Positions 1-8,429 of a stretch of DNA of 64,000 bases are shown one piece after another. The notes under the pieces are model-generated. The model was not told the DNA's origin. It saw nothing but the letters and a program-made list of their open reading frames with translations, and ran no database searches. A program made the translations under genes and the position numbers. Numbering within the stretch: position 1 is the stretch's first letter; each line of letters starts with the position of its first letter. The stretch spans positions 248,001 to 312,000 of the forward strand of contig DATENU010000020.1 in the NCBI GenBank assembly GCA_035274845.1. The letters run 5' to 3'. Source of the DNA: Chthoniobacterales bacterium (GTDB lineage Bacteria; Verrucomicrobiota; Verrucomicrobiia; Chthoniobacterales; UBA10450).

Positions 1-438
1 GTGGCGAAGAATGTCGTCGGTGGAGTAGTGACCTGGGTGGTGCTGATGGTCGTTGTCGGATTGCCCTACTGGATTGTGTTGATTCCGCTCCACGGTCTGT
101 TGCTTGGAACAGAGTTGCGGCGAGCGCTGGCGGAGTCGCCGCTGCTTTGGCTGACTTTTGGATCGCTCGCGGCCGGGCATTTCTGGAAGGCGTTCCGCTC
201 CGGTTACGACACGATGCCGGACAATGAGCTGAAGCAACGAGTGCGTTGGGATACTTATCTTCTGATCTTGCGCGCCGTCGCCATGTTTTTCATGGCCGCG
301 CACGGGCTCGCCCTTGTTATGGTTCCGCTGATGGCGCTGGTGCTGACCTACTTCGAGATTTGGCCCGAGCGCGTACTCGGCGCGGTGTTTGGCGATCCGA
401 AAAGGCTTTGGGAATACGATCCGGAGAAGGGGAAGTGA
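1..438 (+). CDS. Small integral membrane protein, possibly 5'-truncated
   Basis: The 145-residue product is strongly hydrophobic, with three or four probable membrane segments (about residues 8-35, 44-62 and 80-118) and a short charged C-terminus. The GTG at base 1 gives a plausible N-terminus, but the window begins there, so the true start may lie upstream. I do not recognise a family. Its TGA stop (436-438) lies inside a purine-rich short repeat that runs up to trmO, so the two genes are close and may be co-transcribed. Confidence 0.6.
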   Translation: MAKNVVGGVVTWVVLMVVVGLPYWIVLIPLHGLLLGTELRRALAESPLLWLTFGSLAAGHFWKAFRSGYDTMPDNELKQRVRWDTYLLILRAVAMFFMAAHGLALVMVPLMALVLTYFEIWPERVLGAVFGDPKRLWEYDPEKGK

Positions 439-470
439 GAAGTGAGAAGGAAGAAGGAAGAAGGAAGAGG
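429..470. repeat. Purine-rich degenerate tandem repeat (GAAGTGAGAAG / GAAGGAA type)
   Basis: This tract is built from GAAGTGA and GAAGAAG-like units. It contains the stop codon of the preceding gene, and its 3' end (AGGAAGAGG) is placed to act as the ribosome-binding site of trmO at 480. Similar words recur at 11253-11289 and 12935-12973. Confidence 0.7.
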
Positions 471-479
471 TTACATATT

Positions 480-887
480 ATGAACGAGTACACGCTGGAG
501 CCGGTTGGTTTCATCCGGTCGACGGTGCAGGGACGCGAAGACGCGCCGCGGCAGGGACCGGAAGGAGCCCCGGATGCGTGGCTCGAGATCGAACCGCGAT
601 TCGCGGACGCGCTGCTTGGTATGGAGGTTGGTCACGAGCTGATTGTGATCACCTGGTTGGATAAGGCGGACCGCGCGGTCTTGAAGAACCATCCGCGGAG
701 TGATGAGAGCCGTCCGCTTACCGGCGTCTTTTACACGCGCTCGCCGGCGCGACCAAATCCGCTCGGCTTGCACCCGGTCATCGTGCGCGAGATCGATGGC
801 ACGCGCTTAAAGATCGGGCCAATCGAAGCGTTCGATGGCACTCCGGTGGTCGATATCAAGTCAGCGTCGACGCGGGCGGACGAGTAA
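480..887 (+). CDS. trmO: TsaA/TrmO-type tRNA (t6A37) N6-methyltransferase
   Basis: The 135-residue protein is a single TsaA-like beta-barrel domain. It carries the family signature GVFYTRSPARPNPLGL at about residues 80-95, preceded by a charged DESR motif. TrmO uses SAM to methylate the threonylcarbamoyl-adenosine at position 37 of some tRNAs. E. coli TrmO is longer because of a C-terminal extension that is absent here, as in many TsaA homologues. The ATG at 480 was chosen because the domain begins there and AGGAAGAGG lies about 8 bases upstream; the longer reading frame from 246 only overlaps the previous gene. The family assignment is firm, but the exact tRNA substrate is inferred. Confidence 0.85.
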   Translation: MNEYTLEPVGFIRSTVQGREDAPRQGPEGAPDAWLEIEPRFADALLGMEVGHELIVITWLDKADRAVLKNHPRSDESRPLTGVFYTRSPARPNPLGLHPVIVREIDGTRLKIGPIEAFDGTPVVDIKSASTRADE

Positions 888-897
888 GGGAGAAGCG

Positions 898-927
898 GGG
901 ATGGAGGATCGAGGATTGAGGATGGCG
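898..927. repeat. GAGGATCGAGGATTGAGGATGG-type degenerate repeat at a gene start
   Basis: The units GGAGGATC, GAGGATTG and AGGATGG are variants of one 7-8 base word. The tract spans the start codon of the hydrolase gene and encodes its first residues, MEDRGLRM. A related tract lies at 34226-34254. Confidence 0.6.
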
Positions 928-1824
928 GGAAGCAGCAAGACTATTTTCTATTCCATCTTTTCTATCCTCGCTGCGCTGATCGCAGCTGCAGCTCTCGCGG
1001 CCGATTCAAACGGGCAGGGCGGAGGCAAGACTGGTTACGTTGATGTCTCCGGAGCGAAACTTTACTACGAAGAATGCGGTTCCGGTCCGGCGGTAGTTCT
1101 CTTGCATGATGGCTTGCTTGACTCCAAGTCGTGGGACGAGGTCTGGCAACGGCTCGGGGCGAAGTGCCATGTGATCCGGTATGATCGACGCGGTTACGGG
1201 CGTTCCGATCCGGCCACCAGTTCGTTTTCGCCGGTCGAGGACCTGGCGAAACTGCTGACGCACTTGAAGGTGCAACACACGGTAGTGGCCGGCAGCTCAT
1301 CAGGCGGCGCACTCGCGATCGATTTTGCCATTGAGCAACCGGAGATGACGGTTGGGCTGTTTCTGATTGGCCCGGTCCTGCACGGCATGGACTTCAGCGC
1401 TGAGTTTCGGGCGAGAGCGAATCGCAACAATGAGCCGATGGAGCGCGACGATGTCCGCGCAATGGCTAGGAATTGGTCGCAGGACAAGTTTCTCCTCACG
1501 GGCCCGAATGAGAAGGCGCGCCGCAAAATCTACGAGCATCTCGTCGCGAACGCGGAAAAGCTAAAGAAATACGACGGCGCTCTCGAAAACAAACTCGCGC
1601 CGCCAGCCAGCGAACGGCTCGGCGAGATCAAAGCGCCGACGCTGATTCTCCTTGGTGAAGGCGACATCGGGGATGTGCAGGTTCACACTCGGGCGATCAG
1701 CGGCGGTATCAGCGGATCCGAGCGGATCGTGGTAAAGGGCGCCGGCCACCTAATCCAACTCGAGAAACCGGACGACCTAATCAAGCGGCTGAAGGATTTC
1801 GCCGAGAGGTGCGTGCACAAATGA
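901..1824 (+). CDS. Secreted alpha/beta-hydrolase fold protein
   Basis: The 307-residue protein has an N-terminal hydrophobic signal segment ending near ALAA (about residue 38), then an alpha/beta-hydrolase domain. Visible landmarks are the oxyanion strand VVLLHDG, the nucleophile elbow GSSSGG, an acid in the strand ending LGEGD and the late histidine GAGHLIQLEKP. The substrate cannot be told from sequence. The ATG at 901 has AGGGAGAAG upstream, but an in-frame ATG at 922 would give a cleaner signal peptide. The first codons (MEDRG) derive from a short repeat also found at another gene start near 34239. Confidence 0.8.
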   Translation: MEDRGLRMAGSSKTIFYSIFSILAALIAAAALAADSNGQGGGKTGYVDVSGAKLYYEECGSGPAVVLLHDGLLDSKSWDEVWQRLGAKCHVIRYDRRGYGRSDPATSSFSPVEDLAKLLTHLKVQHTVVAGSSSGGALAIDFAIEQPEMTVGLFLIGPVLHGMDFSAEFRARANRNNEPMERDDVRAMARNWSQDKFLLTGPNEKARRKIYEHLVANAEKLKKYDGALENKLAPPASERLGEIKAPTLILLGEGDIGDVQVHTRAISGGISGSERIVVKGAGHLIQLEKPDDLIKRLKDFAERCVHK

Positions 1825-1951
1825 TCGGAAGCTGGCCTCTGTCTGGCCGGTAGAGTGGATTACGACGCGCCATATCAGCCACGCGATCGCTCGGAGACGA
1901 TGCTTTCGGGCGCCTTTTGATCGCCGCCACGTCATGACCGCCGGTTCTGAA

Positions 1952-2734
1952 TTATGGGCTCAGGTCCAAGACGTTGCTTAGGTAGTCGTGTTGGTAGATC
2001 CGAATTTTGTTGCGAATTCCGGGTCCGATGTCGGTTAGGGCAGCCCGATCTATGGAGACCTTCATGGAGTTCGCCTGGAAGGTGGCTCTCGCATTTTTGA
2101 ACTTAAAAAAGAGAACCTGCGTGATGTTATCCTGGGCCTTTATCAAGAACGCAAAGAGAGAAACGAAGACGTCGCCATTAGGATCCTTGTCAACCAACCC
2201 AATTTGAAAACGCGCTATCTTCGCCTTCTTCGCTTCACGTTCAAACAGAGTGATCCACGGGCTGTCCGATTTCATTGCGCTCAATGCATTGATAGTAGTG
2301 GTAATAATGAGGAGCGCCGCCGGAGCCGGCCCCAACGCGACGGTCAGGACTTCGATGATCTTCTTGTGCACCTCAACGGCCGTGCCTTGAGCAGTGTAAT
2401 CCGTCCAGCTACTCTCTTGAAGGGTCCAACCGACGTTTTGCAGCACGTCGGCGTAGGCCCCGAACCATTCGAGCGGCGATTGGTCGGCTGGAAACTTCTT
2501 GTTCGCCACCAATTGAGCCAGTAAGGCAGAATCGGATATGGCCTCACGGACGTCGGTGGTGACGCCTTGGGCGAAGGAGAACACGGCGGAGCCCGAAATC
2601 TGCGCCTGGGTTTTAGCCTGATCAAAAACAGGCCCAGCCTCGTCGGCCGCTGACAGCTCAAGGATGCCGCGGGGAGTGCCGCGTAGATCGATTGCGTTAA
2701 GAAAATTTCTTGCCTGGAAGGAGTCGTATTTCAT
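1952..2734 (-). CDS. Unrecognised protein with central hydrophobic segment, divergent to the caspase-like gene
   Basis: The 260-residue protein lacks a signal peptide. The first 125 residues look mainly helical. A strongly hydrophobic stretch follows at about 129-153 (APAALLIITTTINAL), and then a region rich in alternating hydrophobic residues, likely beta strands, at 176-230 (FQIGLVDKDPNG, VLFFKFKN). I recall uncharacterised bacterial proteins with a similar helical half followed by an FQI-type beta half, but cannot name a family. A membrane-active or pore-forming role is only a hypothesis. The ATG at 2734 was chosen; in-frame ATG 2755 and TTG 2782 are alternatives. It is divergent to the caspase-like gene across 74 bp. 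Confidence 0.7.
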   Translation of the reverse strand: MKYDSFQARNFLNAIDLRGTPRGILELSAADEAGPVFDQAKTQAQISGSAVFSFAQGVTTDVREAISDSALLAQLVANKKFPADQSPLEWFGAYADVLQNVGWTLQESSWTDYTAQGTAVEVHKKIIEVLTVALGPAPAALLIITTTINALSAMKSDSPWITLFEREAKKAKIARFQIGLVDKDPNGDVFVSLFAFLIKAQDNITQVLFFKFKNARATFQANSMKVSIDRAALTDIGPGIRNKIRIYQHDYLSNVLDLSP

Positions 2735-2808
2735 ATGAAGGGGCTTTTCCCCCATCGGACGAGAAGCAACGTCGTCTGTCAATCATGAACGTCATCAGAT
2801 AAGGCAAG

Positions 2809-4620
2809 ATGCAACGGAATCTTTCTCTGGCAGTCGGTGTGGCGCAGGCTGGCCATTTGGCTTTTTTGAACGGGGCGATCAACGGTGCTCGCGCCTTTCA
2901 TGAGTGGGCAAAGACGTCGTCCTACGAATCGCATCTGCTCGTGGATGATCCCGACCCGGTGACGGTGGATGTTCTGCGGTCAAAGTTCGACGCCATGTTC
3001 AGCGGCGGCGCTCCGGTCCACCGGTTGTTATTGTATTTCTCAGGCCATGGGATGATCCGTGATGCGGAGGAACGGCTGTGGTTTCTGTCCAAATGGGATA
3101 CAGAGCTACGCGTAGTCCATGTGGAAATGCTTCGGCGACGATTGATGCGGTACTACAACATCGAGCAGATCGCCATTTTTGCGGATGCGTGCAGCGTGTT
3201 GCCCTCGAAGATCGAACAACTGGATCTTTCACTGGATGGGGTAGTCTCACAAAGGTCCGGCACGCCAACAGGGGAAACGCAAATTGATCGGTTCGATGCC
3301 TCGCAAGACGGGGATGCGGCCTTGATGCTCCCGTTCGAGGACGCCAGCGACGATCGTGGAGTGTTCTCTGGCGTACTGCTGGAAGCACTCTGGGGCACCA
3401 AAACGAACGCCTTCTCCAAGCTAAAACAAAACAAGATCACAAGCGGAAGCCTTGGGAGCTATCTCAAAACGGAGGTGCCACGGGTCGCAAAAATATATAA
3501 CCGGGAGTTGAAGCCCAGAATCAGTCCCACGTTTGAGGAAGCAGATGATATTTATTTTGAAGCCGATCCGACGTTCAAACCGCCGGTTCTCCCGCGCTGG
3601 CCGCCGCCGGATCTTGTTATAGGACCACCGGGCCCGAAGATTATAGAGACTCGGCGGCTTGACGCAGAGTGGGGGTCTGTGTCGGTACCAGAAGACAGCA
3701 CGCCTTTTCCAGAATCCGAAAATACTGGGCAATGGTTGATCAACAAAATCGATCGACTCCGCATTCCCGGCATGGGCTACAATTGTATCGGCATAAAGAT
3801 ACAAGGCGAGGCAGTCAAAAGTTTGAGGACCCGAGGAACGAAAAAGACACTTTGGCAGAACAGTACACAAAAGGACTTATGGCTGCTTTCCGACGTCCAT
3901 TCTCCAGAATCAGCCGAACCGGTCCTGATAGAATTTGTGGACGGTATGTTTGCCTCGGTAACGGGAGTGCCTAATTTTACCACCCACGTGATACGCGATT
4001 CCCGTGGCGTATCCGGACTAGTTTACCAATCAACCCTTGACCCTAATTCCACCAACCGCATGGCCGAAACCGCCTTGTCGGCGATGGAGAACGGCACCCT
4101 GAGGATGGACGCGGTAGTCGATTTTGCCACCAGCCTGCGGAAAGAGAAGCATCGCGATCCCATGCTCGGCGTCATCTCCGCCTATCTCTACGACTCCGTC
4201 GGTGATCTGGGAAACATTCGTCGGATGGCATATTATTATGTCGAAAACGGGCAACCCATTCCGTACGACATCGCCCTGCTGGCACAGGTACCCGGTGAAA
4301 TGCGAGAATCGCGACTTTGGGTCAGGATACCGGCGGTGCCTGCGCAGAAACCACGCACGAAGGCGGAGAAGGACTTTCCTTGGACATTTGAGAAATTAAG
4401 AGCATCGGAAGGTGCCGTCGCCGGGTTCTGGCCTTGGATGCGCCAAGGTTGGACGTACCTCCAAGATCCGCTGGATGTGGAATCAGGATTGATAAGATGG
4501 GGGTTGAGCGAACTGATCCCCCGACTCCGTCCCGGACGTTTTGTTATGCTTGACCCGGCGGGAGGCAAACGCTTGTCTAAGCTCTTCGATCTGGAAATAG
4601 CCCGCCCCAGATCGCTGTAA
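2809..4620 (+). CDS. Caspase-like (peptidase C14) protein with large uncharacterised C-terminal region
   Basis: The 603-residue protein begins with a caspase/C14 domain (about residues 5-250). The catalytic histidine is in LYFSGHG (His80) and the cysteine in FADACS (Cys128). A later strand GVFSGVLLEALWG also fits the family. A proline-rich linker follows (about 256-276), then some 320 residues that I do not recognise. No signal peptide or membrane segment is seen, so it is probably cytoplasmic. Bacterial C14 proteins cleave after Arg/Lys or Asp depending on subfamily, and several act with neighbouring effector genes in defence or cell death. Here the only partner is the divergent unknown gene at 1952-2734. 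The family is firm; the role is unknown. Confidence 0.85.
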   Translation: MQRNLSLAVGVAQAGHLAFLNGAINGARAFHEWAKTSSYESHLLVDDPDPVTVDVLRSKFDAMFSGGAPVHRLLLYFSGHGMIRDAEERLWFLSKWDTELRVVHVEMLRRRLMRYYNIEQIAIFADACSVLPSKIEQLDLSLDGVVSQRSGTPTGETQIDRFDASQDGDAALMLPFEDASDDRGVFSGVLLEALWGTKTNAFSKLKQNKITSGSLGSYLKTEVPRVAKIYNRELKPRISPTFEEADDIYFEADPTFKPPVLPRWPPPDLVIGPPGPKIIETRRLDAEWGSVSVPEDSTPFPESENTGQWLINKIDRLRIPGMGYNCIGIKIQGEAVKSLRTRGTKKTLWQNSTQKDLWLLSDVHSPESAEPVLIEFVDGMFASVTGVPNFTTHVIRDSRGVSGLVYQSTLDPNSTNRMAETALSAMENGTLRMDAVVDFATSLRKEKHRDPMLGVISAYLYDSVGDLGNIRRMAYYYVENGQPIPYDIALLAQVPGEMRESRLWVRIPAVPAQKPRTKAEKDFPWTFEKLRASEGAVAGFWPWMRQGWTYLQDPLDVESGLIRWGLSELIPRLRPGRFVMLDPAGGKRLSKLFDLEIARPRSL

Positions 4621-4708
4621 GTTTGCCCTGCTCTGGTTTGAAGGACTTCGGGCGCATAGTTTGCAGAGAAAAACGGTTGCTGTAGAACAGTCAACTGGGC
4701 TGAGATTT

Positions 4709-5128
4709 CTATTCGCCGATGATTTTGACCAAAACCCTCTTCTTCCGGCGGCCGTCGAATTCGCCGTAGAAGATTTGCTCCCAGGGACCGAGATCGAGAC
4801 TGCCTTTGGTGATCGCGACGACAACTTCGCGGCCCATGATCTGGCGCTTGAGATGGGCGTCGGCGTTGTCTTCGCCGGTGCGATTGTGGCGATAGGCAGA
4901 GGTGGGCGCGTGCGGCGCCAGCTTCTCGAGCCAGACCTCGTAATCGTGGTGCAGACCGGATTCATCGTCGTTGATGAAGACGGACGCCGTGATGTGCATG
5001 GCGTTGGCCAGGCAGAGACCTTCGGCAACGCCGCTCCGGGTGACCAATTGCTCGATCGTCGGCGTGATGTTGATGAACCCCCGGCGTCCCGGAACTTCGA
5101 ACCAGAGGTGTTCGGTGAGCGATTTCAA
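4709..5128 (-). CDS. YjbQ/UPF0047 family protein
   Basis: The 139-residue product has the conserved YjbQ core: a start of the form (M)[17 protein letters not shown], then [10 protein letters not shown], the [10 protein letters not shown] histidine strand, the [11 protein letters not shown] region and a C-terminal [13 protein letters not shown]. coli YjbQ has weak thiamine-phosphate-synthase activity; the physiological role is unsettled. The TTG at 5128 was chosen because it matches the usual N-terminus and length (about 132-140); upstream in-frame sequence is low-quality repeat (GTGACGTGTGA) and has no family similarity. Confidence 0.85.
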   Translation of the reverse strand: MKSLTEHLWFEVPGRRGFINITPTIEQLVTRSGVAEGLCLANAMHITASVFINDDESGLHHDYEVWLEKLAPHAPTSAYRHNRTGEDNADAHLKRQIMGREVVVAITKGSLDLGPWEQIFYGEFDGRRKKRVLVKIIGE

Positions 5129-5134
5129 GGAGCA

Positions 5135-5160
5135 GTGACGTGTGAAATGTGACGCGTGAC
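5135..5160. repeat. GTGACGTGTGA-type degenerate repeat
   Basis: Tandem variants of GTGACGTGTGA lie just upstream of the YjbQ start. The same word occurs twice within the DUF1697 gene (10884-10895 and 10928-10939). Confidence 0.6.
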
Positions 5161-5169
5161 GAGAGGAAT

Positions 5170-5193
5170 TGTAGGGCAACCGCTCCGGTTGCC
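5170..5193. repeat. TGTAG-led palindrome (GGCAACC-N5-GGTTGCC)
   Basis: A 7-bp perfect stem with a 5-base loop follows the word TGTAG. TGTAG-led palindromes of different stem sequence recur at 14201-14225 and 47183-47206. Confidence 0.6.
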
Positions 5194-5273
5194 AATGACG
5201 CTTCGCATGGCGCCGTTCCTGCAACGCCGGAAACACTTGGCACGGCGGTGCTTGTCTGATGGGATAACGGCGT

Positions 5274-6644
5274 ATGCCGAGAAAATTTATCTATGTGATG
5301 GCGATCGGAATTCTGATCGGCGCCGGGACGCTTTTTGCCCAGGAGAAAACAGGGGAGGGAACACTGAACCTGGACAAGAAAACATACCAATTTAAGCAGG
5401 CGTTGGCGTTCGAAACGACAGTCGACAACGAGGAAGCGATCGTGGTGGTGTTGACCTCCAAGGCGGTTCCGGGCGAGAAGATCAAGGAAGCACGCGAAAA
5501 CGACAGGCAAAGCGGGGACACCGATTTCGGGCGGCCATTCCTGAAGCTCATTTTCAAGAAAACCGGCGAGTTCAAGTATTTCAGTGCCGCTGCCGGTGGC
5601 ACCTCGCTCGGCCGGCACAGCGGCACCGCGAAAGGCGAATTGAAAGTGCAGAACGGTCACGCCATCGGCAAAGCCAGCCAGCCGATGGAAACCGAGGGAA
5701 TGTTTCCCACGGGGTTCGATGTGCATTTCGATGTTGCGCTGCTCAAGGCGGGCGATACGCCGCCGGCGACCGTGGTTAAGCCGCCCGGCCCGGCCGCGAA
5801 TGTGCCCGCGACCGTTGCCGGAATTTTCAAGGGTAACGGCAAAGACGCCAAGATCGCCTTTGTGTCGGCGCGGTGGGGCGAACCGTTCAGCGGCAAGACG
5901 GGAATCGTGCTCGTGTTCTCCGAGAAAGATCAGTCGAAAATTAAGAAACCCGACTTCGACGCGGCGTTCGGAAAACTCGGCAGCGCGCTGGTCGTTTCAG
6001 CGCATGAAGATGGTCAAATTTTTGGATGCCAGGTAGCGCATAGCGCGCACAAGAAATCGGGCTTCAGCTCAATCGGCAGCATTGAGATGAGCGACTTCAC
6101 GTTCGCGGATGGCAAGGTCGAGGGAGAACTGACCACCAATGGGCAGGTCGAAACGTTCGGCGAAACCTGGGAGGTGAAATTGAAGTTCGTGGCGCCGCTG
6201 GGCGAAATCCCGAAGGAATTTCAGGTGCCGGAATCGAAGAAGGAAGAGAAGCCGACGACCAAACCGAGCGAGAAGTCCACGAAGGCGGATTCGGAGGACG
6301 AGGACGACGTCGAAGATGCTACAACCTCGGCTCAACCAAAAGTCGCCGGATTAAACGTGAAGGAACTGGCGCTCACGAAAGATGCGACCGACGTCGAATA
6401 TAAAAAGGTCGTCGAGCACATTCTCTTTAAGAGCAAATCGGACGTGAAGAAGGTGTGCGCGGAGCTGGCGACGGCGCTAAAAGCCCAGGGATGGACGAAC
6501 GACGGCGCGGACATGATCCAGCCGCAATCCTCGATCATGAAGCGGAAACGGGGCGCGGCCACGCTCACCATTTTCGTGAAACCGGCGGACGGTGGCAGCC
6601 AGGTCCAGATGTTCACCGAAGGCCTTTCCTGGGACGGCCAGTAG
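5274..6644 (+). CDS. Secreted protein with a duplicated beta-rich domain
   Basis: The 456-residue product starts with a signal peptide (about residues 1-23, ending LFAQ). Two blocks, about residues 53-157 and 208-310, look homologous: each has an IV(V/L)V strand followed by S-K, an FG segment, a run of strands and a final FDV or LKF strand. This suggests an internal duplication. A charged, low-complexity linker (about 320-355, rich in K, E and D) leads to a C-terminal alpha/beta segment of about 100 residues. I do not recognise a named family. It is likely periplasmic or exported. Confidence 0.7.
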   Translation: MPRKFIYVMAIGILIGAGTLFAQEKTGEGTLNLDKKTYQFKQALAFETTVDNEEAIVVVLTSKAVPGEKIKEARENDRQSGDTDFGRPFLKLIFKKTGEFKYFSAAAGGTSLGRHSGTAKGELKVQNGHAIGKASQPMETEGMFPTGFDVHFDVALLKAGDTPPATVVKPPGPAANVPATVAGIFKGNGKDAKIAFVSARWGEPFSGKTGIVLVFSEKDQSKIKKPDFDAAFGKLGSALVVSAHEDGQIFGCQVAHSAHKKSGFSSIGSIEMSDFTFADGKVEGELTTNGQVETFGETWEVKLKFVAPLGEIPKEFQVPESKKEEKPTTKPSEKSTKADSEDEDDVEDATTSAQPKVAGLNVKELALTKDATDVEYKKVVEHILFKSKSDVKKVCAELATALKAQGWTNDGADMIQPQSSIMKRKRGAATLTIFVKPADGGSQVQMFTEGLSWDGQ

Positions 6645-6753
6645 GCCGGTCGTGAGGTCGCGAAATGCCTCGACGGGTTCGCGCTGAATTGATCGAGGGC
6701 ACGAAACGCGAAGATCGACAAATCTGGGGAGACCGGACAAACTCGTTCGTACT

Positions 6754-7152
6754 ATGAAACTTAGGACTCTCAGGAAAAAGATCCGTCGGCTGGAAAAGCG
6801 TCTCCGGGAAGGTCCAAAGAAATTGAGCAAGCTGAGGCAGAAATTGGAGGCGATGGAAACGGCAAAGAAGATCGTGGCCGCCCAGCGCAAACCGGCTGCC
6901 GTCGCGCGGAAAAAGGCCGCCGCTTTCAAGCCAATCGCCCCCAAAGCAGTTGCGAAATCAGTTCCCGTTCAGAAGCCGGCCGCTCCGAAAAAGGTGAAGA
7001 AAAAGCTCAATATTTCGCCTGAGCGGCGTGCGCAACTTGCGGCGGCCATGAAAGCTCGCTGGGCTGCCAAACGAGCCGCCGCAGCGATGAATTCGCAACC
7101 CGCGGTCCCGGATCTGAACCTTGGAGTTCAGGAAGTCGCTCCGGCTTCGTAA
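6754..7152 (+). CDS. Basic, Lys/Ala-rich histone-like protein
   Basis: The 132-residue protein has an N-terminal charged heptad region (about 1-50, RKKIRRLEKRL) that could form a coiled coil. A Lys/Ala/Pro-rich tail like bacterial histone-H1-like proteins follows, then a conserved segment, LNISPERRAQLAAAMKARW (about 86-104). This segment resembles a short motif common in small DNA-associated bacterial proteins. A nucleoid or DNA-binding role is an inference from composition. The ATG at 6754 is the only sensible start. Confidence 0.65.
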   Translation: MKLRTLRKKIRRLEKRLREGPKKLSKLRQKLEAMETAKKIVAAQRKPAAVARKKAAAFKPIAPKAVAKSVPVQKPAAPKKVKKKLNISPERRAQLAAAMKARWAAKRAAAAMNSQPAVPDLNLGVQEVAPAS

Positions 7153-7204
7153 CGATCACCGTGGTCCACCGAGAGTGATCTGATCGTCACGATCGTCCGC
7201 CGCA

Positions 7205-7873
7205 ATGCCAGAACCCCGGTTTGTCCCGGCGCCCGGGATCGGTCCTCGATCGGACGAAGAATTGCTTCGGCGCGCCCGCGAGTTTTATGAAGCGATGGAT
7301 CGCCGGCGGACGATTCGCGAGTATTCCGACCGGCCCGTGCCACGTGAGGTGATCGAATATTGTTTGCGTGCCGCAGGCACCGCGCCGAGCGGAGCGAACT
7401 TGCAGCCGTGGCATTTCGTGGCGGTGAGCGATCCGGCGCTCAAGCGGGAGATACGCGTCGCGGCCGAAAGGGAAGAAAAAGAGTTTTACGAACAGCGCGC
7501 GCCGAAAGCATGGCTGGAAGCGCTGGCCCCGCTCGGCACCGATTCGAGTAAACCATTTCTGGAAATTGCGCCGTGGCTCATCGCGGTGTTCGCGCAGCCG
7601 TTTCGCATCCTGGCCGATGGAAGTCGCACGCCAACGTATTACGCGATCGAGTCAGTCGGGATTGCGACGGGTATTCTGGTAACCGCAGTGCACTCGTGCG
7701 GTTTGGTGGCGTTAACTCACACTCCGAGCCCGATGGGATTCCTGAACAAGATCCTTGGGCGCCCTTCGCACGAAAAACCGTTTGTTCTTTTGGTCGTCGG
7801 CCGTCCCGCGGAAGATGCGCGCGTGCCGGACATAAGCCGCAAGGAGCTAGACGAAATCAGCACCTTTCGATGA
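7205..7873 (+). CDS. Nitroreductase-family flavoprotein
   Basis: The 222-residue protein has the FMN-binding start RRRTIREYSDRPVP (about 34-47) and the APSGANLQPWHF motif (about 60-71), both diagnostic of the nitroreductase fold. The late segment THTPSPMGFLNKIL fits the subgroup close to iodotyrosine-deiodinase and BluB-like enzymes. Members use FMN and NAD(P)H to reduce diverse substrates, and the substrate is not predictable here. No signal peptide is present. The gene converges on msrB with only 7 bp between stops. Confidence 0.85.
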   Translation: MPEPRFVPAPGIGPRSDEELLRRAREFYEAMDRRRTIREYSDRPVPREVIEYCLRAAGTAPSGANLQPWHFVAVSDPALKREIRVAAEREEKEFYEQRAPKAWLEALAPLGTDSSKPFLEIAPWLIAVFAQPFRILADGSRTPTYYAIESVGIATGILVTAVHSCGLVALTHTPSPMGFLNKILGRPSHEKPFVLLVVGRPAEDARVPDISRKELDEISTFR

Positions 7874-7880
7874 TGAATCT

Positions 7881-8429
7881 CTACGGGCGTTCCTCGAATT
7901 TGAGGGCCAGCCCGTTCAGGCAGTATCGTAATCCGGTTGGAGCGGGGCCGTCATCGAAGACGTGGCCGAGGTGGGCGCCGCAACGCGAACAGAGAATCTC
8001 GTCCCGATCCATCCCGAAGCTGCGATCTTTCACGGTCGTGATGATTCCCGGGATGAACGGCCCAGTGAAGCTGGGCCAGCCGGTGCCGGATTCAAACTTC
8101 GCGTCACTCGCGAACAAAGGTGCGTTGCACCCGACGCAATGGAACACGCCGCGGCGATGTTCGGTGAGCAGGACGGAAGAACAGGAGCGCTCGGTCGAGT
8201 GGCCGCGGAGAATCGCATATTGCTCCGGCGTGAGCTGCTTTTTCCATTCGGCGTCCGATTTCTCCACTTTCGGGACGGGCGCCAGATCCTGGGCGGTGGG
8301 CTTCAATGGTTCCATATTTTTGACGGCAACTTTTTCGGTTCCCTGGGCATGCGGTTGCCGCGCTATATAAAGAGCGCCAAGCGCGATTACGGCGAGGAGA
8401 ATAAGAGATCGGATGGTGAGGCGATTCAT
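7881..8429 (-). CDS. msrB: Exported peptide-methionine (R)-S-oxide reductase
   Basis: The 182-residue protein reduces methionine-R-sulfoxide in proteins. An N-terminal hydrophobic segment (about 5-22) predicts export or membrane anchoring. The MsrB domain follows, with structural zinc cysteines in two CxxC pairs (98/101 and 147/150), the GTGWPSF motif, the CGAHLGHVFDDGP motif and the catalytic cysteine in RYCLNG (Cys170). Cys83 (ERSCSS) sits where the resolving cysteine is found in many MsrB proteins. An export signal suggests envelope protein repair. Confidence 0.92.
   Translation of the reverse strand: MNRLTIRSLILLAVIALGALYIARQPHAQGTEKVAVKNMEPLKPTAQDLAPVPKVEKSDAEWKKQLTPEQYAILRGHSTERSCSSVLLTEHRRGVFHCVGCNAPLFASDAKFESGTGWPSFTGPFIPGIITTVKDRSFGMDRDEILCSRCGAHLGHVFDDGPAPTGLRYCLNGLALKFEERP

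Noticed and set aside
2735-2782. Longer N-terminus for the caspase-partner protein (TTG 2782 or ATG 2755)
   Set aside because: The added residues have no ribosome-binding site and shorten the divergent promoter region to 26-53 bp; kept as alternatives only.
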